7,586 bases of DNA, taken from Calditrichota bacterium (GTDB taxonomy: Bacteria; Calditrichota; Calditrichia; RBG-13-44-9; J075). Position numbers and translations under genes: made by a program. Positions 1 to 7,085 of this stretch are shown in pieces (position 1 is the stretch's first letter; each line of letters begins with the position of its first letter). The notes under the pieces were generated by a model that was not told the DNA's origin, searched no databases, and saw nothing but the letters and a program-made list of their open reading frames with translations. The stretch is taken from the NCBI GenBank assembly GCA_024275555.1, contig JAJRYW010000216.1:1-7586 (forward strand), given 5' to 3'.

Positions 1-263
1 CGCTTAGGCACGAAAAATGTGTCGCCGTAAGAAATTTTTTCCTCTAATAATTCGGCAACCGTTTCCTCGTCCAGTCCCTGCGATTTAAACTCCCTGCGTA
101 GTTCCTCACGCTTGCGATCAAATTCATCCGACAACCGTTTGATAAACAGCATCCCGAAGATGAACTCCTTGTACTCGGAGGCATCCATCTTTCCGCGCAA
201 AATATCCGCGGCTTTGAAAAGAAAATTTTCCAGTTGGGAGAGTGTGATTTTGTCTTGTTTCAT
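1..263 (-). CDS. hsdM: Type I restriction-modification system DNA methyltransferase subunit HsdM (N-terminal part, runs off window)
   Basis: This is the modification subunit of a type I restriction-modification enzyme. It transfers a methyl group from S-adenosylmethionine to adenine in the target sequence chosen by HsdS. Only the first 87 codons are present, starting at ATG 263-261 with MKQDKITLSQLENFLFKAAD. The stretch DILRGKMDASEYKEFIFGML, followed by FIKRLSDEFD, is the typical helical HsdM N-terminal domain, which contacts HsdS and DNA. The SAM-binding and NPPY catalytic motifs would lie beyond the left edge and cannot be checked. No good Shine-Dalgarno sequence precedes the ATG; its leader is AT-rich. 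It follows mgtE on the same strand after a 157-nt gap, so it probably has its own promoter. hsdS and hsdR would be expected further left. The family call rests on the N-terminal domain alone. Confidence 0.85.
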   Translation of the reverse strand, partial: MKQDKITLSQLENFLFKAADILRGKMDASEYKEFIFGMLFIKRLSDEFDRKREELRREFKSQGLDEETVAELLEEKISYGDTFFVPK

Positions 264-420
264 TTGTAAGCCAATTTACCGTAAAAAGTTAATATATAAC
301 TCTAACCATTGCTTTGTAATTTAGTGATGATGTTAACTTTTATCTGCTCAATATGTGTGTTATTCTTAGCGAATGAGCCAGGTTCCCGCTTCCCCTTTTG
401 CTTTGGTTTCTCCCTCCCGG
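264..420 (-). other. AT-rich intergenic gap between mgtE and hsdM
   Basis: These 157 bases separate the mgtE stop from the hsdM start and are clearly more AT-rich than the flanking genes, mainly between 264 and 365. They probably hold the hsdM promoter. A TATATT hexamer on the minus strand near 290, with a weak TTACAA 17 nt upstream, is a possible but poor sigma-70 pair. I see no convincing hairpin plus T-run that would terminate mgtE transcription. I find no small ORF with a ribosome-binding site here. Confidence 0.4.
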
Positions 421-1803
421 CTACGCCAACAGTTGGTATTTAAAGGCAACGGAGAGCAGGGAGAAGTAGAGCAGCAACCCCACCACATCGTTGAAGGTGG
501 CTACAAACGGCCCGCTGGCAATGGCCGGATCCACATTAATCTTGCGCAAGCCGAAAGGAATCATCGATCCGAACAGGGAGGCGTTCATCACCACGATAAT
601 CAACGAGGTGGAGAGCACCAGGCCAAAAGCCAGATCGTTCAGCCAGAAGGCGACAATAGCAAAAACCAGGGCCCCGATCACCAGGCCGTTTAGCAAGGCG
701 GCCTTGCTTTCCCGGGACAAACGCCGCCCCAGGTCTTTCGGGTCAATCTCCCCGGTGCCTAAACCGCGCACAATGATAATGCTGGCTTGCTGGCCAATAC
801 TCCCCCCCATGGCCATAATCAGCGGGATAAAAAAAGCGGAAGCTAAGATTTGGTCGAGGGTGGCGTCAAAACTTTGCATAATCATTGCAGAGCCGATTTC
901 GCCGAAAAAAGAGATCAGCAGCCAGGGCAGGCGCGCCTGCACAATACGAAGCACACTGTCTTCCAGAATCTCCTCTTCTCCAATACCGGCAATCCGGGCC
1001 AGGTCCTCATCGGTCTCTTCGTTGATCACATCGAGAATGTCGTCAATGGTAATCCGGCCGATCAGTTGTCCCGATTTATTGACCACCGGGGCAGAGACCA
1101 GGTTGTATTTTTCAAAGATTCGGGCGACTTTCTCCTGGTCCATATCGCTGTCGATGGCATAGACGTCGGTGTTCATGATTTGCTTGATGGGCATGTGAGG
1201 GCGAGCCAGGAACAAATCCCGCAAGGGAACAAATCCGACCAGGCGACCGAAGTCGTCCACCACATAGACCTGGTACAGCTCCTCCACCTCATCGCTTTTA
1301 TCGCGTACTTCCTTGATGGCCTCTTCCACAAACCAGTTGACATTAACCGCCACGTACTCTTTGGCCATGATGCCGCCGGCGGTGTCCTCGGCGTAGTGCA
1401 TCAGTTCGTGGATATCTTCGGACACCTCATCTTCCACCTGCCCCAGCACTTCCCGGGCCTTATCGGCGGAAAACTCCCGCACCGCATCGATGACGTCGGT
1501 AGCGTCATCCGAATCCATTTCGTTGACTAACTCGGCAATCTTACTGCTGTCCATTTCTTCCAGGACGTCTTCCCGGGGGGGATCCTCCATCTCCGCCAAT
1601 ACTTCCCCGGCAATCTCGGGATCCAGGATGGAAAAAATCTGGTCCCGTTCTTCCGGGGGCATTTGTTCAACCAGGTCGGCGATGTCGGCGGCATGAAGAT
1701 CGGCCAGAATATTGCGCACAAAGTCAACTTTATCTTCGCGCAACAGATAGGAGAGGTTGCTTAGTATTTCCTGTTGATTGATATCGGTGGACGGCGGGGT
1801 CAT
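421..1803 (-). CDS. mgtE: Magnesium transporter MgtE
   Basis: MgtE is an inner-membrane, Mg2+-gated channel that imports Mg2+ and closes when cytosolic Mg2+ is high. The 460-residue length fits the family. Residues ~1-140 form the acidic helical MgtE N domain, with repeated helical segments such as ILADLHAADIADLVEQMPPE. Residues ~146-265 form the paired CBS domains, beginning at GGIMAKEYV and including VYVVDDFGRLVGFVPLRDL and GQLIGRITIDDILDVI. An acidic linker (EETDEDLARIAG) leads to a membrane domain of about five helices from ~289 to the end. The membrane domain contains the conserved MAMGGSIGQQ and GPFVATFNDVVGLLLY segments. Asp439 in FNDVVG matches the pore aspartate known from Thermus MgtE. 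The start is set by a strong AAGGAGGG site 7 nt upstream, inside the end of rsmA. The ATG overlaps the rsmA stop as ATGA, indicating translational coupling. Confidence 0.96.
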   Translation of the reverse strand: MTPPSTDINQQEILSNLSYLLREDKVDFVRNILADLHAADIADLVEQMPPEERDQIFSILDPEIAGEVLAEMEDPPREDVLEEMDSSKIAELVNEMDSDDATDVIDAVREFSADKAREVLGQVEDEVSEDIHELMHYAEDTAGGIMAKEYVAVNVNWFVEEAIKEVRDKSDEVEELYQVYVVDDFGRLVGFVPLRDLFLARPHMPIKQIMNTDVYAIDSDMDQEKVARIFEKYNLVSAPVVNKSGQLIGRITIDDILDVINEETDEDLARIAGIGEEEILEDSVLRIVQARLPWLLISFFGEIGSAMIMQSFDATLDQILASAFFIPLIMAMGGSIGQQASIIIVRGLGTGEIDPKDLGRRLSRESKAALLNGLVIGALVFAIVAFWLNDLAFGLVLSTSLIIVVMNASLFGSMIPFGLRKINVDPAIASGPFVATFNDVVGLLLYFSLLSVAFKYQLLA

Positions 1804-2609
1804 TTAAGGCCCTCCTTTTGCAGTAATCGTACAATTTGCGTGGTCAGTTCTTCCCAGGCAAGAATCGAAAGCTGCTCCGGCCGTTGGGTCAAATCGGCGT
1901 CTAATTTACTTATGAGGTCCGGTGAGAACAACCCCGATAAGGAATTGCGCAACATTTTACGCCGTTGCTGGAAACAGCGCCGGATAACTTTGCGAAACAG
2001 TTGGAAATCCGCAAATCGCTCTTTAACCCCCTTGCGGAAGATCAAGCGCACCACGATGGAGTCCACCCTGGGCTTGGGATAGAACAAGTGTGATGGTACC
2101 TTGAACAGCGATTTCACCTCGGCAAACAACCCGGCGTTGATGCTCAGCAGCCCGTACTCCTTACCGCCCGGCGGCGCAACCAGCCGCTCGCCGACTTCCT
2201 TCTGCATCATCAGCACGGCCCGATCCCAGAAGTCCGCTTCATCGAACAGCTTGAACAGGATGGGCGAAGTGATATTGTAGGGGATGTTGCCAATGACAAC
2301 CCGGGGCGGGGCAAGTTCGCCCATAATCGCGGGAAGGCTGAGCCGCAAAAAATCCCCGGTGATAAAGTGCATCTCCGGTTTGTCCCGGAATTGGCGGGAA
2401 AGCCGCCCGGCCAACTCGGGATCGATCTCGATGCCCAGGTACGGCTGCTTATATTCGGCCAGAATACCGGTCAGCGCCCCGGTTCCCGGCCCGATTTCGA
2501 CAAAACTTCCCGCAGAATCGGGTTCGGTTGCGGCAACAATTTTTCGGGCAATGTTGGGGTCGGATAAAAAATTCTGTCCCCACTTTTTTCTGGGATGATG
2601 GGATGTCAT
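1800..2609 (-). CDS. rsmA: 16S rRNA (adenine1518-N6/adenine1519-N6)-dimethyltransferase RsmA (KsgA)
   Basis: RsmA dimethylates two adjacent adenines in the 3'-terminal helix 45 of 16S rRNA, using S-adenosylmethionine, as a late quality check on the 30S subunit. At 269 residues it has the usual family length. Visible motifs are KKWGQNFL at 8-15; the SAM-binding glycine loop EIGPGTGALT at 38-47; the acidic GIEID at 59-63; GDF at 85-87; and the catalytic NIPY at 108-111, equivalent to NLPY in E. coli KsgA. The C-terminal domain shows FYPKPRVDS and RRCFQQRRKMLRNSL, both family hallmarks. The ATG at 2609 places GQNFL at the expected position. A GGAG lies 14 nt upstream, which is further than ideal. 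The gene begins 59 nt after the addB stop and ends in a TGA that overlaps the mgtE ATG, so it is co-translated with mgtE. Confidence 0.97.
   Translation of the reverse strand: MTSHHPRKKWGQNFLSDPNIARKIVAATEPDSAGSFVEIGPGTGALTGILAEYKQPYLGIEIDPELAGRLSRQFRDKPEMHFITGDFLRLSLPAIMGELAPPRVVIGNIPYNITSPILFKLFDEADFWDRAVLMMQKEVGERLVAPPGGKEYGLLSINAGLFAEVKSLFKVPSHLFYPKPRVDSIVVRLIFRKGVKERFADFQLFRKVIRRCFQQRRKMLRNSLSGLFSPDLISKLDADLTQRPEQLSILAWEELTTQIVRLLQKEGLK
1810..1817 (-). promoter_or_regulatory. Ribosome-binding site of mgtE, embedded in the rsmA coding end
   Basis: The minus strand reads AAGGAGGG, then seven bases to the mgtE ATG. The same bases encode the Lys-Glu-Gly near the RsmA C-terminus. A near-perfect Shine-Dalgarno sequence at ideal spacing fixes the mgtE start and suggests efficient re-initiation by ribosomes finishing rsmA. 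Confidence 0.8.
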
Positions 2610-2668
2610 ATTTTTAAAAAATTCTCCGGATCATTAAGTTCAGGGCGACTGCAGGACGGCATGGATGT

Positions 2669-5185
2669 TTACTCATCATTTTCCGGGATATCCGCTTCGC
2701 GGTTTCCGAGCAGCTTGCGCAGATCTTTGCGGCAGGTGCGCCGGAACTGGCAATAGCTCTGGCATCCCGGCAAGTCCGGGTAGCGGGTATGGCGAAAATT
2801 TCCCTCGCAGATCGAATCGAGAAGCTGAAACAGCCGGGCCTCGGTTTCATCGAGCAGGCCGCCCAGGGTTAACGGTTGGCCTGCGGCATCTTTGTAACGG
2901 TAGGAAGGCAGGGCCGCCCCGCTTTGGCCGGAGAGCGGCAGCCCGGCGTATTTGTCGAACATCACCGCAATCCGCCGGCAGTTTTCGCTATCCCGGATTT
3001 GGTAAATCCCGGCATAAACCGGCTCTACAATCTTCATGCCCGGATTCGTTTCGGCCAGCTTTTCCAGCGCCCGCAGGTAAACCGGCAGTTGCAGGGAGAG
3101 CCCATTAACAATGGTCTTCATCTGGCTGACATAGCCGCCGGTTTTGTAATCCAGGATCATCGCCCGGCCCTCGGGATTAACATCGATGCGGTCAATTTTT
3201 CCGCTGATTTTGATCTGCCGCTCCCCCTCCCGGAACACAATCGGCTCTGCCTGGGAGACCGGGTCCTGTTCGCTCTGGCGCCCGGCCCGCCCAAAAGCTA
3301 CCTCGAAAAAACGGGGGTAAAATTGCAGGGCGGCAATTTGGGCCTGCTCCTCATCCAGAAAAATATCCCACAGCCCCGGGAAATCCTCCCCGCCAAAATA
3401 ACGTTCCTTTTCCAAATCGAAAAACACGCCGGAGAAGGGCAGGCGGTTAAACTCTTCCCGGGCAATGTCGTGCAACAGCTTGCGGTGCAGCCAGGGCGTT
3501 TCCAGGGCCTTTATCTCCCTCAGTTTGCTGTAAAAACGGAACAAGGTTTGATGCACCATTTGCCCCCGCTCCAGCGCCGTCAGGCCGGTTTCCAGCTCCG
3601 GTTCTTCTTCGATTTTGATGAGATGACGCAGAAAAAACTGCATCGGGCAAAAGGCGTAGTTTTCCAGCCGGGTGATGGAGAAGGAGTGATTGGCAAAACT
3701 ATTGTGGAGATGTTCGACAATCTCCGGATAATCTCCCAGCATCCCCTCCTGCGGGCCAAAGTCCGGGGAACGACGTTTCCGGTGCTCTTGCCGGACTCGC
3801 AGCAGCCAGGCCGCGGCCGTTTCCCGCTTTTCCGGATCGGATTGGTGCAGAGTGAGCCAGTTTGCCAGGATACGCTGTTGGCCCGGGTTTAATCCCCCGG
3901 CCAACGCCCGGCCAACCGACTCCAACTGCTGGGCCGCGTTGGCCAAAAAGCGGGCAGAAATGTGCTCCCGCCAGCGCACCTTCAAGGCGTCCGATAACAC
4001 GGTTAAAAAATTAGAGGGCGTCTGCGCGGCTTCTTTACGGAAACGGGGATAAGTAAACACCAGCCGCTCCGCCGGGCAACTGAGCGCCTGGTAGAACAGG
4101 AATTTATCCTGGGCCAGCAGGTCTTCCGTGGCGGCCAGGCCCATTTCTTCCCGCTCCTCATCATGGAAAAAAACATCCCGGGTGTAGGGGCGGGGGAATT
4201 CGCCTTCAACCATCCCGCCAAAGATAAGCACCCGCGGCCGGGTGGAAAGAATCTCTAAGCGGGGCATGATCTGCAAACCATAGCGGGACCACTCCCGTAC
4301 ATTGTAGGTGGCCTGGGAGACCAGCAGGCCCAGGTAGTCAAATAACTCTTTTAGCGAGAGCGCTTTTTTTCCGTGCAGGTTGGCCACAATCCAGCAGAAC
4401 TGATCCAGCAGCTTGTTAAACCGGTTAAACGCGCGGTACTCCTGCTGCCGTTCCTGCGGCCCCAGGCGGGTGTTTTCCTCCCGGTACCAATCCAGGAATC
4501 CGCATAGGGTGAGCAACTCCAGGTAGCGCCGGCGGAATTCGGTAATCGGGCAAGGCGTTTCCAGCCCCTGCAACTGCTCATACAAATTGGAGAGCGGCCC
4601 CTTCAGCGCCCGCAGTTTTTCGATGGTCTTCTCGGTCTCCTCGCGGTCAAAATCGTCATCCTTGCTCTCTTCCAGGTAATATTGGAGCGCGTCGATGTGC
4701 TTTTGCAGATCCTCTTCCCACTTCGGGGTCAGGTGGGTGGTGCGCAGTTCCCGGCTAAGCAGTTTGATTTGCGAAGCGGTCAGCAGGTACTCCGTCTCGG
4801 GCTGGAAGAAGGGGGAACTCACCAACTGGGTCAGCTTTTTGAAATCAAATTGAGACAGCGGCGCTTCCAGCAGCAGCAAAAAACTGCGGATCAGCGGCGA
4901 TTGGCTGAGCTGGAATCCGGTGGAGAGGTTGTAGGGCAGCCCGTTATCCGGCAGGCCGTAGCGGGGAAAAATCTCGTGTATCAGCGGGGCGTATTGCTCC
5001 AGGGAGGGGAAGGTAATCCCGATCTCATGGAGAGGAATCCCTGGTGCACATGCAGCCGCTTGACATAATTGGCGATAAAGGCCACCTCGTCGCGGCGATT
5101 GTTGAGCGCCTGGATTAAAATATCTTTGCCGGGAGGCGTTTCGGGTGTTTGCTGCTCGGGATGCCGGAACAGGTGAACTTCCCAT
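2669..5185 (-). CDS. AddB C-terminal fragment with PD-(D/E)XK nuclease and Fe-S cluster
   Basis: This 838-codon ORF holds the rest of AddB. Its first ~49 residues (from ATG 5185) are an out-of-frame reading; genuine homology starts at IPLHEIGITF, codon 50 (5038). The RecB/AddB nuclease domain is complete: ERGQMVH with His545, GKIDRID with Asp665, ILDYKTGG with Asp679 and Lys681, and the LQLPVY motif with Gln699 and Tyr703. The four cysteines that staple an Fe-S cluster in AddB are present: Cys513 in YAFCPMQFF, then Cys808, Cys812 and Cys818 near the end in C-x3-C-x5-C spacing. No ribosome-binding site sits at a proper distance from ATG 5185. If this fragment is translated, it would depend on readthrough, re-initiation or a corrected sequence. 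The TAA ending it is 59 nt before rsmA. Confidence 0.75.
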   Translation of the reverse strand: MGSSPVPASRAANTRNASRQRYFNPGAQQSPRRGGLYRQLCQAAACAPGIPLHEIGITFPSLEQYAPLIHEIFPRYGLPDNGLPYNLSTGFQLSQSPLIRSFLLLLEAPLSQFDFKKLTQLVSSPFFQPETEYLLTASQIKLLSRELRTTHLTPKWEEDLQKHIDALQYYLEESKDDDFDREETEKTIEKLRALKGPLSNLYEQLQGLETPCPITEFRRRYLELLTLCGFLDWYREENTRLGPQERQQEYRAFNRFNKLLDQFCWIVANLHGKKALSLKELFDYLGLLVSQATYNVREWSRYGLQIMPRLEILSTRPRVLIFGGMVEGEFPRPYTRDVFFHDEEREEMGLAATEDLLAQDKFLFYQALSCPAERLVFTYPRFRKEAAQTPSNFLTVLSDALKVRWREHISARFLANAAQQLESVGRALAGGLNPGQQRILANWLTLHQSDPEKRETAAAWLLRVRQEHRKRRSPDFGPQEGMLGDYPEIVEHLHNSFANHSFSITRLENYAFCPMQFFLRHLIKIEEEPELETGLTALERGQMVHQTLFRFYSKLREIKALETPWLHRKLLHDIAREEFNRLPFSGVFFDLEKERYFGGEDFPGLWDIFLDEEQAQIAALQFYPRFFEVAFGRAGRQSEQDPVSQAEPIVFREGERQIKISGKIDRIDVNPEGRAMILDYKTGGYVSQMKTIVNGLSLQLPVYLRALEKLAETNPGMKIVEPVYAGIYQIRDSENCRRIAVMFDKYAGLPLSGQSGAALPSYRYKDAAGQPLTLGGLLDETEARLFQLLDSICEGNFRHTRYPDLPGCQSYCQFRRTCRKDLRKLLGNREADIPENDE

Positions 5186-5193
5186 TCCCGGGG

Positions 5194-5988
5194 TTACCGG
5201 GAGTAGGAAACCTCCGGCTTAAGCTTTATCAAGGCCTGGTAAGCCGGACGGATGTGTTCAAAGACCCCCTCGGGCCGGTCGGGCAAGTAATCCAGCTTGA
5301 TGCGAATCCGGCAGACCTCTTTGATCCGGGCGATAAATTCCAGCATGGGACGGCTGTAGAGCCCGTATCCGTTGAGGTAAATCGTCTCCACCCCGGGAAA
5401 GTGTTCTTGCCAGAATTGGGGGGTCAACCGGGCAAGACATTGCTGGATAGCCCCGGCTTCATCAATCAGCCGGTCGCCTAAAATGGCTTCAAAGCGGTCG
5501 ATCAGCAAGGCAAAATCATGGTAGCGGGAATCGCCCTGCTCGACGGCTTCCAGCAGTTCCGCGCTGCTGTAGCCGTACTCGCGCAGTTCCTGCAGGGTGG
5601 CTTCCACTTTCTTGACCAATCCCCGTCGTTGGGCGCTGTGTTCCGAAAAGAAACGAAGCTGATCTGCCTGGGCTTTCAGCACTTCCTCTACTAAAAAAAG
5701 GCGCATGGGAGCGGAAATAATTTTACGGGCCCCGGGAATCTGCCGGTAAAAGGCGGTCATAAAATCGTAAAAGGTAAAGATGGGAGGATCGGGCAAAATG
5801 CGCCGGGGCGAGGCGGCAATCAACTGCTCCTTGAAATAGCGCACCGCCCGTTTGACCGGGAGGAAATAGATGAAATCATACTCCAGCGGCGAGGTGCGGG
5901 TAATCCGCTCCAGAATCTCCGCTTTAAAAAAGTAGTAATCGCCGGCGGGGCCGAGGATGAGTTCCGGTCCGGTGGGTTTCTCAGCCAA
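5194..5988 (-). CDS. AddB N-terminal fragment (inactivated helicase-like domain)
   Basis: This 264-codon ORF carries the N-terminal domain of the AddB-like protein. The start is TTG at 5988-5986, supported by GGGAGG 6 nt upstream, and it overlaps the last 8 bases of the B3/B4 gene. The segment DFIYFLPVKRAVRYFKEQLI followed by PPIFTFYDFMTAFYR matches the AddB N-terminal fold. The position of the P-loop reads LILGPAGDYYFFKAEI (residues ~10-24) and lacks the GK[ST] of Walker A, so ATP binding here is doubtful. That is inference from motif absence. Further on, YLNGYGLYSRPMLEFIARI resembles the family's conserved core region before the TAA. Without the downstream part the fragment would have neither the nuclease domain nor the Fe-S cluster, so it is unlikely to work alone unless the stop is an error. 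Confidence 0.75.
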   Translation of the reverse strand: MAEKPTGPELILGPAGDYYFFKAEILERITRTSPLEYDFIYFLPVKRAVRYFKEQLIAASPRRILPDPPIFTFYDFMTAFYRQIPGARKIISAPMRLFLVEEVLKAQADQLRFFSEHSAQRRGLVKKVEATLQELREYGYSSAELLEAVEQGDSRYHDFALLIDRFEAILGDRLIDEAGAIQQCLARLTPQFWQEHFPGVETIYLNGYGLYSRPMLEFIARIKEVCRIRIKLDYLPDRPEGVFEHIRPAYQALIKLKPEVSYSR

Positions 5989-6649
5989 CTTGTTCCTCCC
6001 CGCTGACCAGGTTTACAAACTGGATTTCGCCGCCGCAAATCTCGCTGATACGCCGGGCCATCTGCCGGGCGTTCTGCTCAAGCTGCTCTTCCGGGTACTC
6101 CAGCGGGGCGTAGATGATGCAGAGCGTCTCCCGCGCGCCGGTATCCACGCAGGTGCGCTGGGAATCGGTGATGGGCGATCCGAACGGCCCCTGCTCATCG
6201 GCCAGCAGGTAGCGCCCGCCCAGGTTTACCTGGCGGCGATTCAACCCCAGGTAATGCTCCCCCTCCCGGCCTTCCCGAAGGATGATTTTGCCGATAATCT
6301 TCGCCGTATCATAAATTCCCAGCGGCAGCAGAAAATCCAGGGAGCACCAATTTCCCACATCCACCAGGGTGTTGACCGAGAAGAGCGGTTTGTTTTTCAG
6401 GGCCCGGTTCAGCAGCGCCTCGGAAGAGGGGCGATGCCGGGTCGGCTCGATCTTGAGCATCCGGAAGAGCTTGCGGGCGTATTCAATCCCGGGCACGCTA
6501 CCCGGCGAGGCCCCCGGAAAGCGGGCGCGGTAGGCCTCCGCGCAGGCTTCCAGACGGCGGTATCCGGCCGGCGATTCTTCGACGCGGATACCGCTCACCG
6601 TCAGCAGGGCGGTGCGAATCGGCAAGGTTAACGAGAAGTCGATCTTCAT
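5981..6649 (-). CDS. Solo B3/B4 tRNA-binding domain protein (COG3382-like)
   Basis: This 222-residue protein resembles the stand-alone B3/B4 domain found in the phenylalanyl-tRNA synthetase beta chain. Family features are HRPSSEALLNRALK, then VNTLVDVGNWCSLDFLLPLG with IYD, and PFGSPITDSQRTCVDTG toward the C-terminal third. In the synthetase this domain forms part of the editing region that removes mischarged tyrosine. For the solo proteins a role in editing or in tRNA/nucleic-acid binding is inferred, and the substrate is not known to me. I chose ATG 6649 over longer upstream starts because the protein similarity begins there (MKIDFSLTLPI) and AGGTGA lies 4 nt upstream. That site overlaps the stop codon of the thioesterase gene, with 4 nt between the two genes. 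The stop overlaps the TTG start of addB. No signal peptide or membrane segment is visible, so the protein is probably cytosolic. Confidence 0.8.
   Translation of the reverse strand: MKIDFSLTLPIRTALLTVSGIRVEESPAGYRRLEACAEAYRARFPGASPGSVPGIEYARKLFRMLKIEPTRHRPSSEALLNRALKNKPLFSVNTLVDVGNWCSLDFLLPLGIYDTAKIIGKIILREGREGEHYLGLNRRQVNLGGRYLLADEQGPFGSPITDSQRTCVDTGARETLCIIYAPLEYPEEQLEQNARQMARRISEICGGEIQFVNLVSGEEQVG
5995..6000 (-). promoter_or_regulatory. Ribosome-binding site supporting the TTG start of addB
   Basis: The minus strand reads GGGAGG followed by AACAAG and then TTG. The 6-nt spacing and strong anti-SD match make TTG 5988 the best start for the AddB reading frame. The site lies inside the 3' end of the B3/B4-domain gene, so the two genes are translationally coupled. 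Confidence 0.7.
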
Positions 6650-6653
6650 GGTT

Positions 6654-7085
6654 TCACCTGTCGTTTCCGGCGGGAGGTATCGCCATTTTGCTCCGGGCAA
6701 AGATGCCGCTGCCCCGGGCAATTTCGCGGCCCTGGTGGTCAAACAACTGGGATTCTCCCCCGTAAAATTGTTTGCCGCGATAAAAAGCCTGCCCCACGGC
6801 TCGCAGCACTCCCGAGTCAATCGGGCGCATTAAGTGCAGCGTAAAACTGACCGTCAGCACAAAGACATCCGCTACCAGGGAGTTGACCGCAAAATAGGCG
6901 GCATCATCCAGGGCCTTAAAGTAAACCGAGCCGTGGACAGCCCCCGCGGCGTGAAAAAAATCTTCCCGCACCGGGATGATGATTTCCGCCCGGCCCTTTT
7001 CAATCCGAATTTCCGGCCGGTAATACTCATTGCAGGGCGCGGAAAGATAGGCCTGCTCCAGATTCCGGTAGTGGGTTTCACTCAT
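6654..7085 (-). CDS. PaaI-family hotdog-fold thioesterase
   Basis: This 143-residue protein has the single hotdog domain of PaaI/YbgC-like acyl-CoA thioesterases, which hydrolyse acyl-CoA to free acid and CoA. The core reads HAAGAVHGSVYFKALDDAAY at residues 45-64. His51-Gly52 and Asp61 occupy the places of the HGG...xxD active-site pattern of the PaaI group, although the second Gly of HGG is Ser53 here. The later strands TLHLMRPIDSG and GQAFYRGKQFYGGESQLFDH fit the fold, and the domain ends before a short tail. I chose ATG 7085 because GAGGA lies 7 nt upstream; a TTG at 7133 in the same frame would add 16 residues but lacks a ribosome-binding site. It is the first gene of the presumed operon. 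The acyl substrate cannot be predicted from the sequence, and no functional link to the DNA repair and RNA genes downstream is obvious. Confidence 0.85.
   Translation of the reverse strand: MSETHYRNLEQAYLSAPCNEYYRPEIRIEKGRAEIIIPVREDFFHAAGAVHGSVYFKALDDAAYFAVNSLVADVFVLTVSFTLHLMRPIDSGVLRAVGQAFYRGKQFYGGESQLFDHQGREIARGSGIFARSKMAIPPAGNDR

Larger units (their letters stand above)
2669..5988 (-). pseudogene. addB: AddB-type ATP-dependent exonuclease subunit B gene, interrupted by one stop codon and one frameshift
   Basis: Together the two ORFs here form one AddB/PD-(D/E)XK nuclease of about 1106 codons, close to the ~1170 of Bacillus AddB. AddB pairs with AddA (helicase-nuclease) to resect double-strand breaks for RecA recombination. 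The upstream frame runs from TTG 5988 to a TAA at 5196-5194. Beyond that TAA the same frame continues for 51 codons of sensible AddB sequence (for example EWEVHLFRH and NNRRDEVAFIANYVKRL). At 5040-5039 a codon has only GG, and the frame shifts to give IPLHEIGITFPSLEQY, the expected continuation. So there is one nonsense codon and one single-base deletion 153 nt apart. The TAA could derive from CAA, GAA or AAA by one substitution. There is no slippery heptamer or other sign of programmed recoding. It may be a recent pseudogene, or the consensus may contain errors; the rest of the gene shows no decay. Confidence 0.8.

Noticed and set aside
330..420. Rho-independent terminator after mgtE
   Set aside because: No stable GC-rich hairpin followed by a T-run is found on the minus strand downstream of the mgtE stop.
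491..1530. Long plus-strand ORFs opposite mgtE
   Set aside because: They are shadows of a well-supported minus-strand MgtE gene; their translations show no family features and no ribosome-binding sites.
2876..3892. 338-codon plus-strand ORF opposite addB
   Set aside because: It lies wholly across the AddB nuclease coding region, whose catalytic motifs are unambiguous on the minus strand. The long open frame is a by-product of GC-rich codon use.
5039..5043. Programmed -1 ribosomal frameshift in addB
   Set aside because: A -1 slip at CAC CAG GGA would restore the frame, but there is no slippery heptamer, and the TAA 153 nt upstream would already have stopped translation.
5981..6820. Longer 279-codon start for the B3/B4 protein
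   Set aside because: The extra 57 residues overlap the thioesterase coding region and show no family similarity; ATG 6649 has a proper ribosome-binding site.
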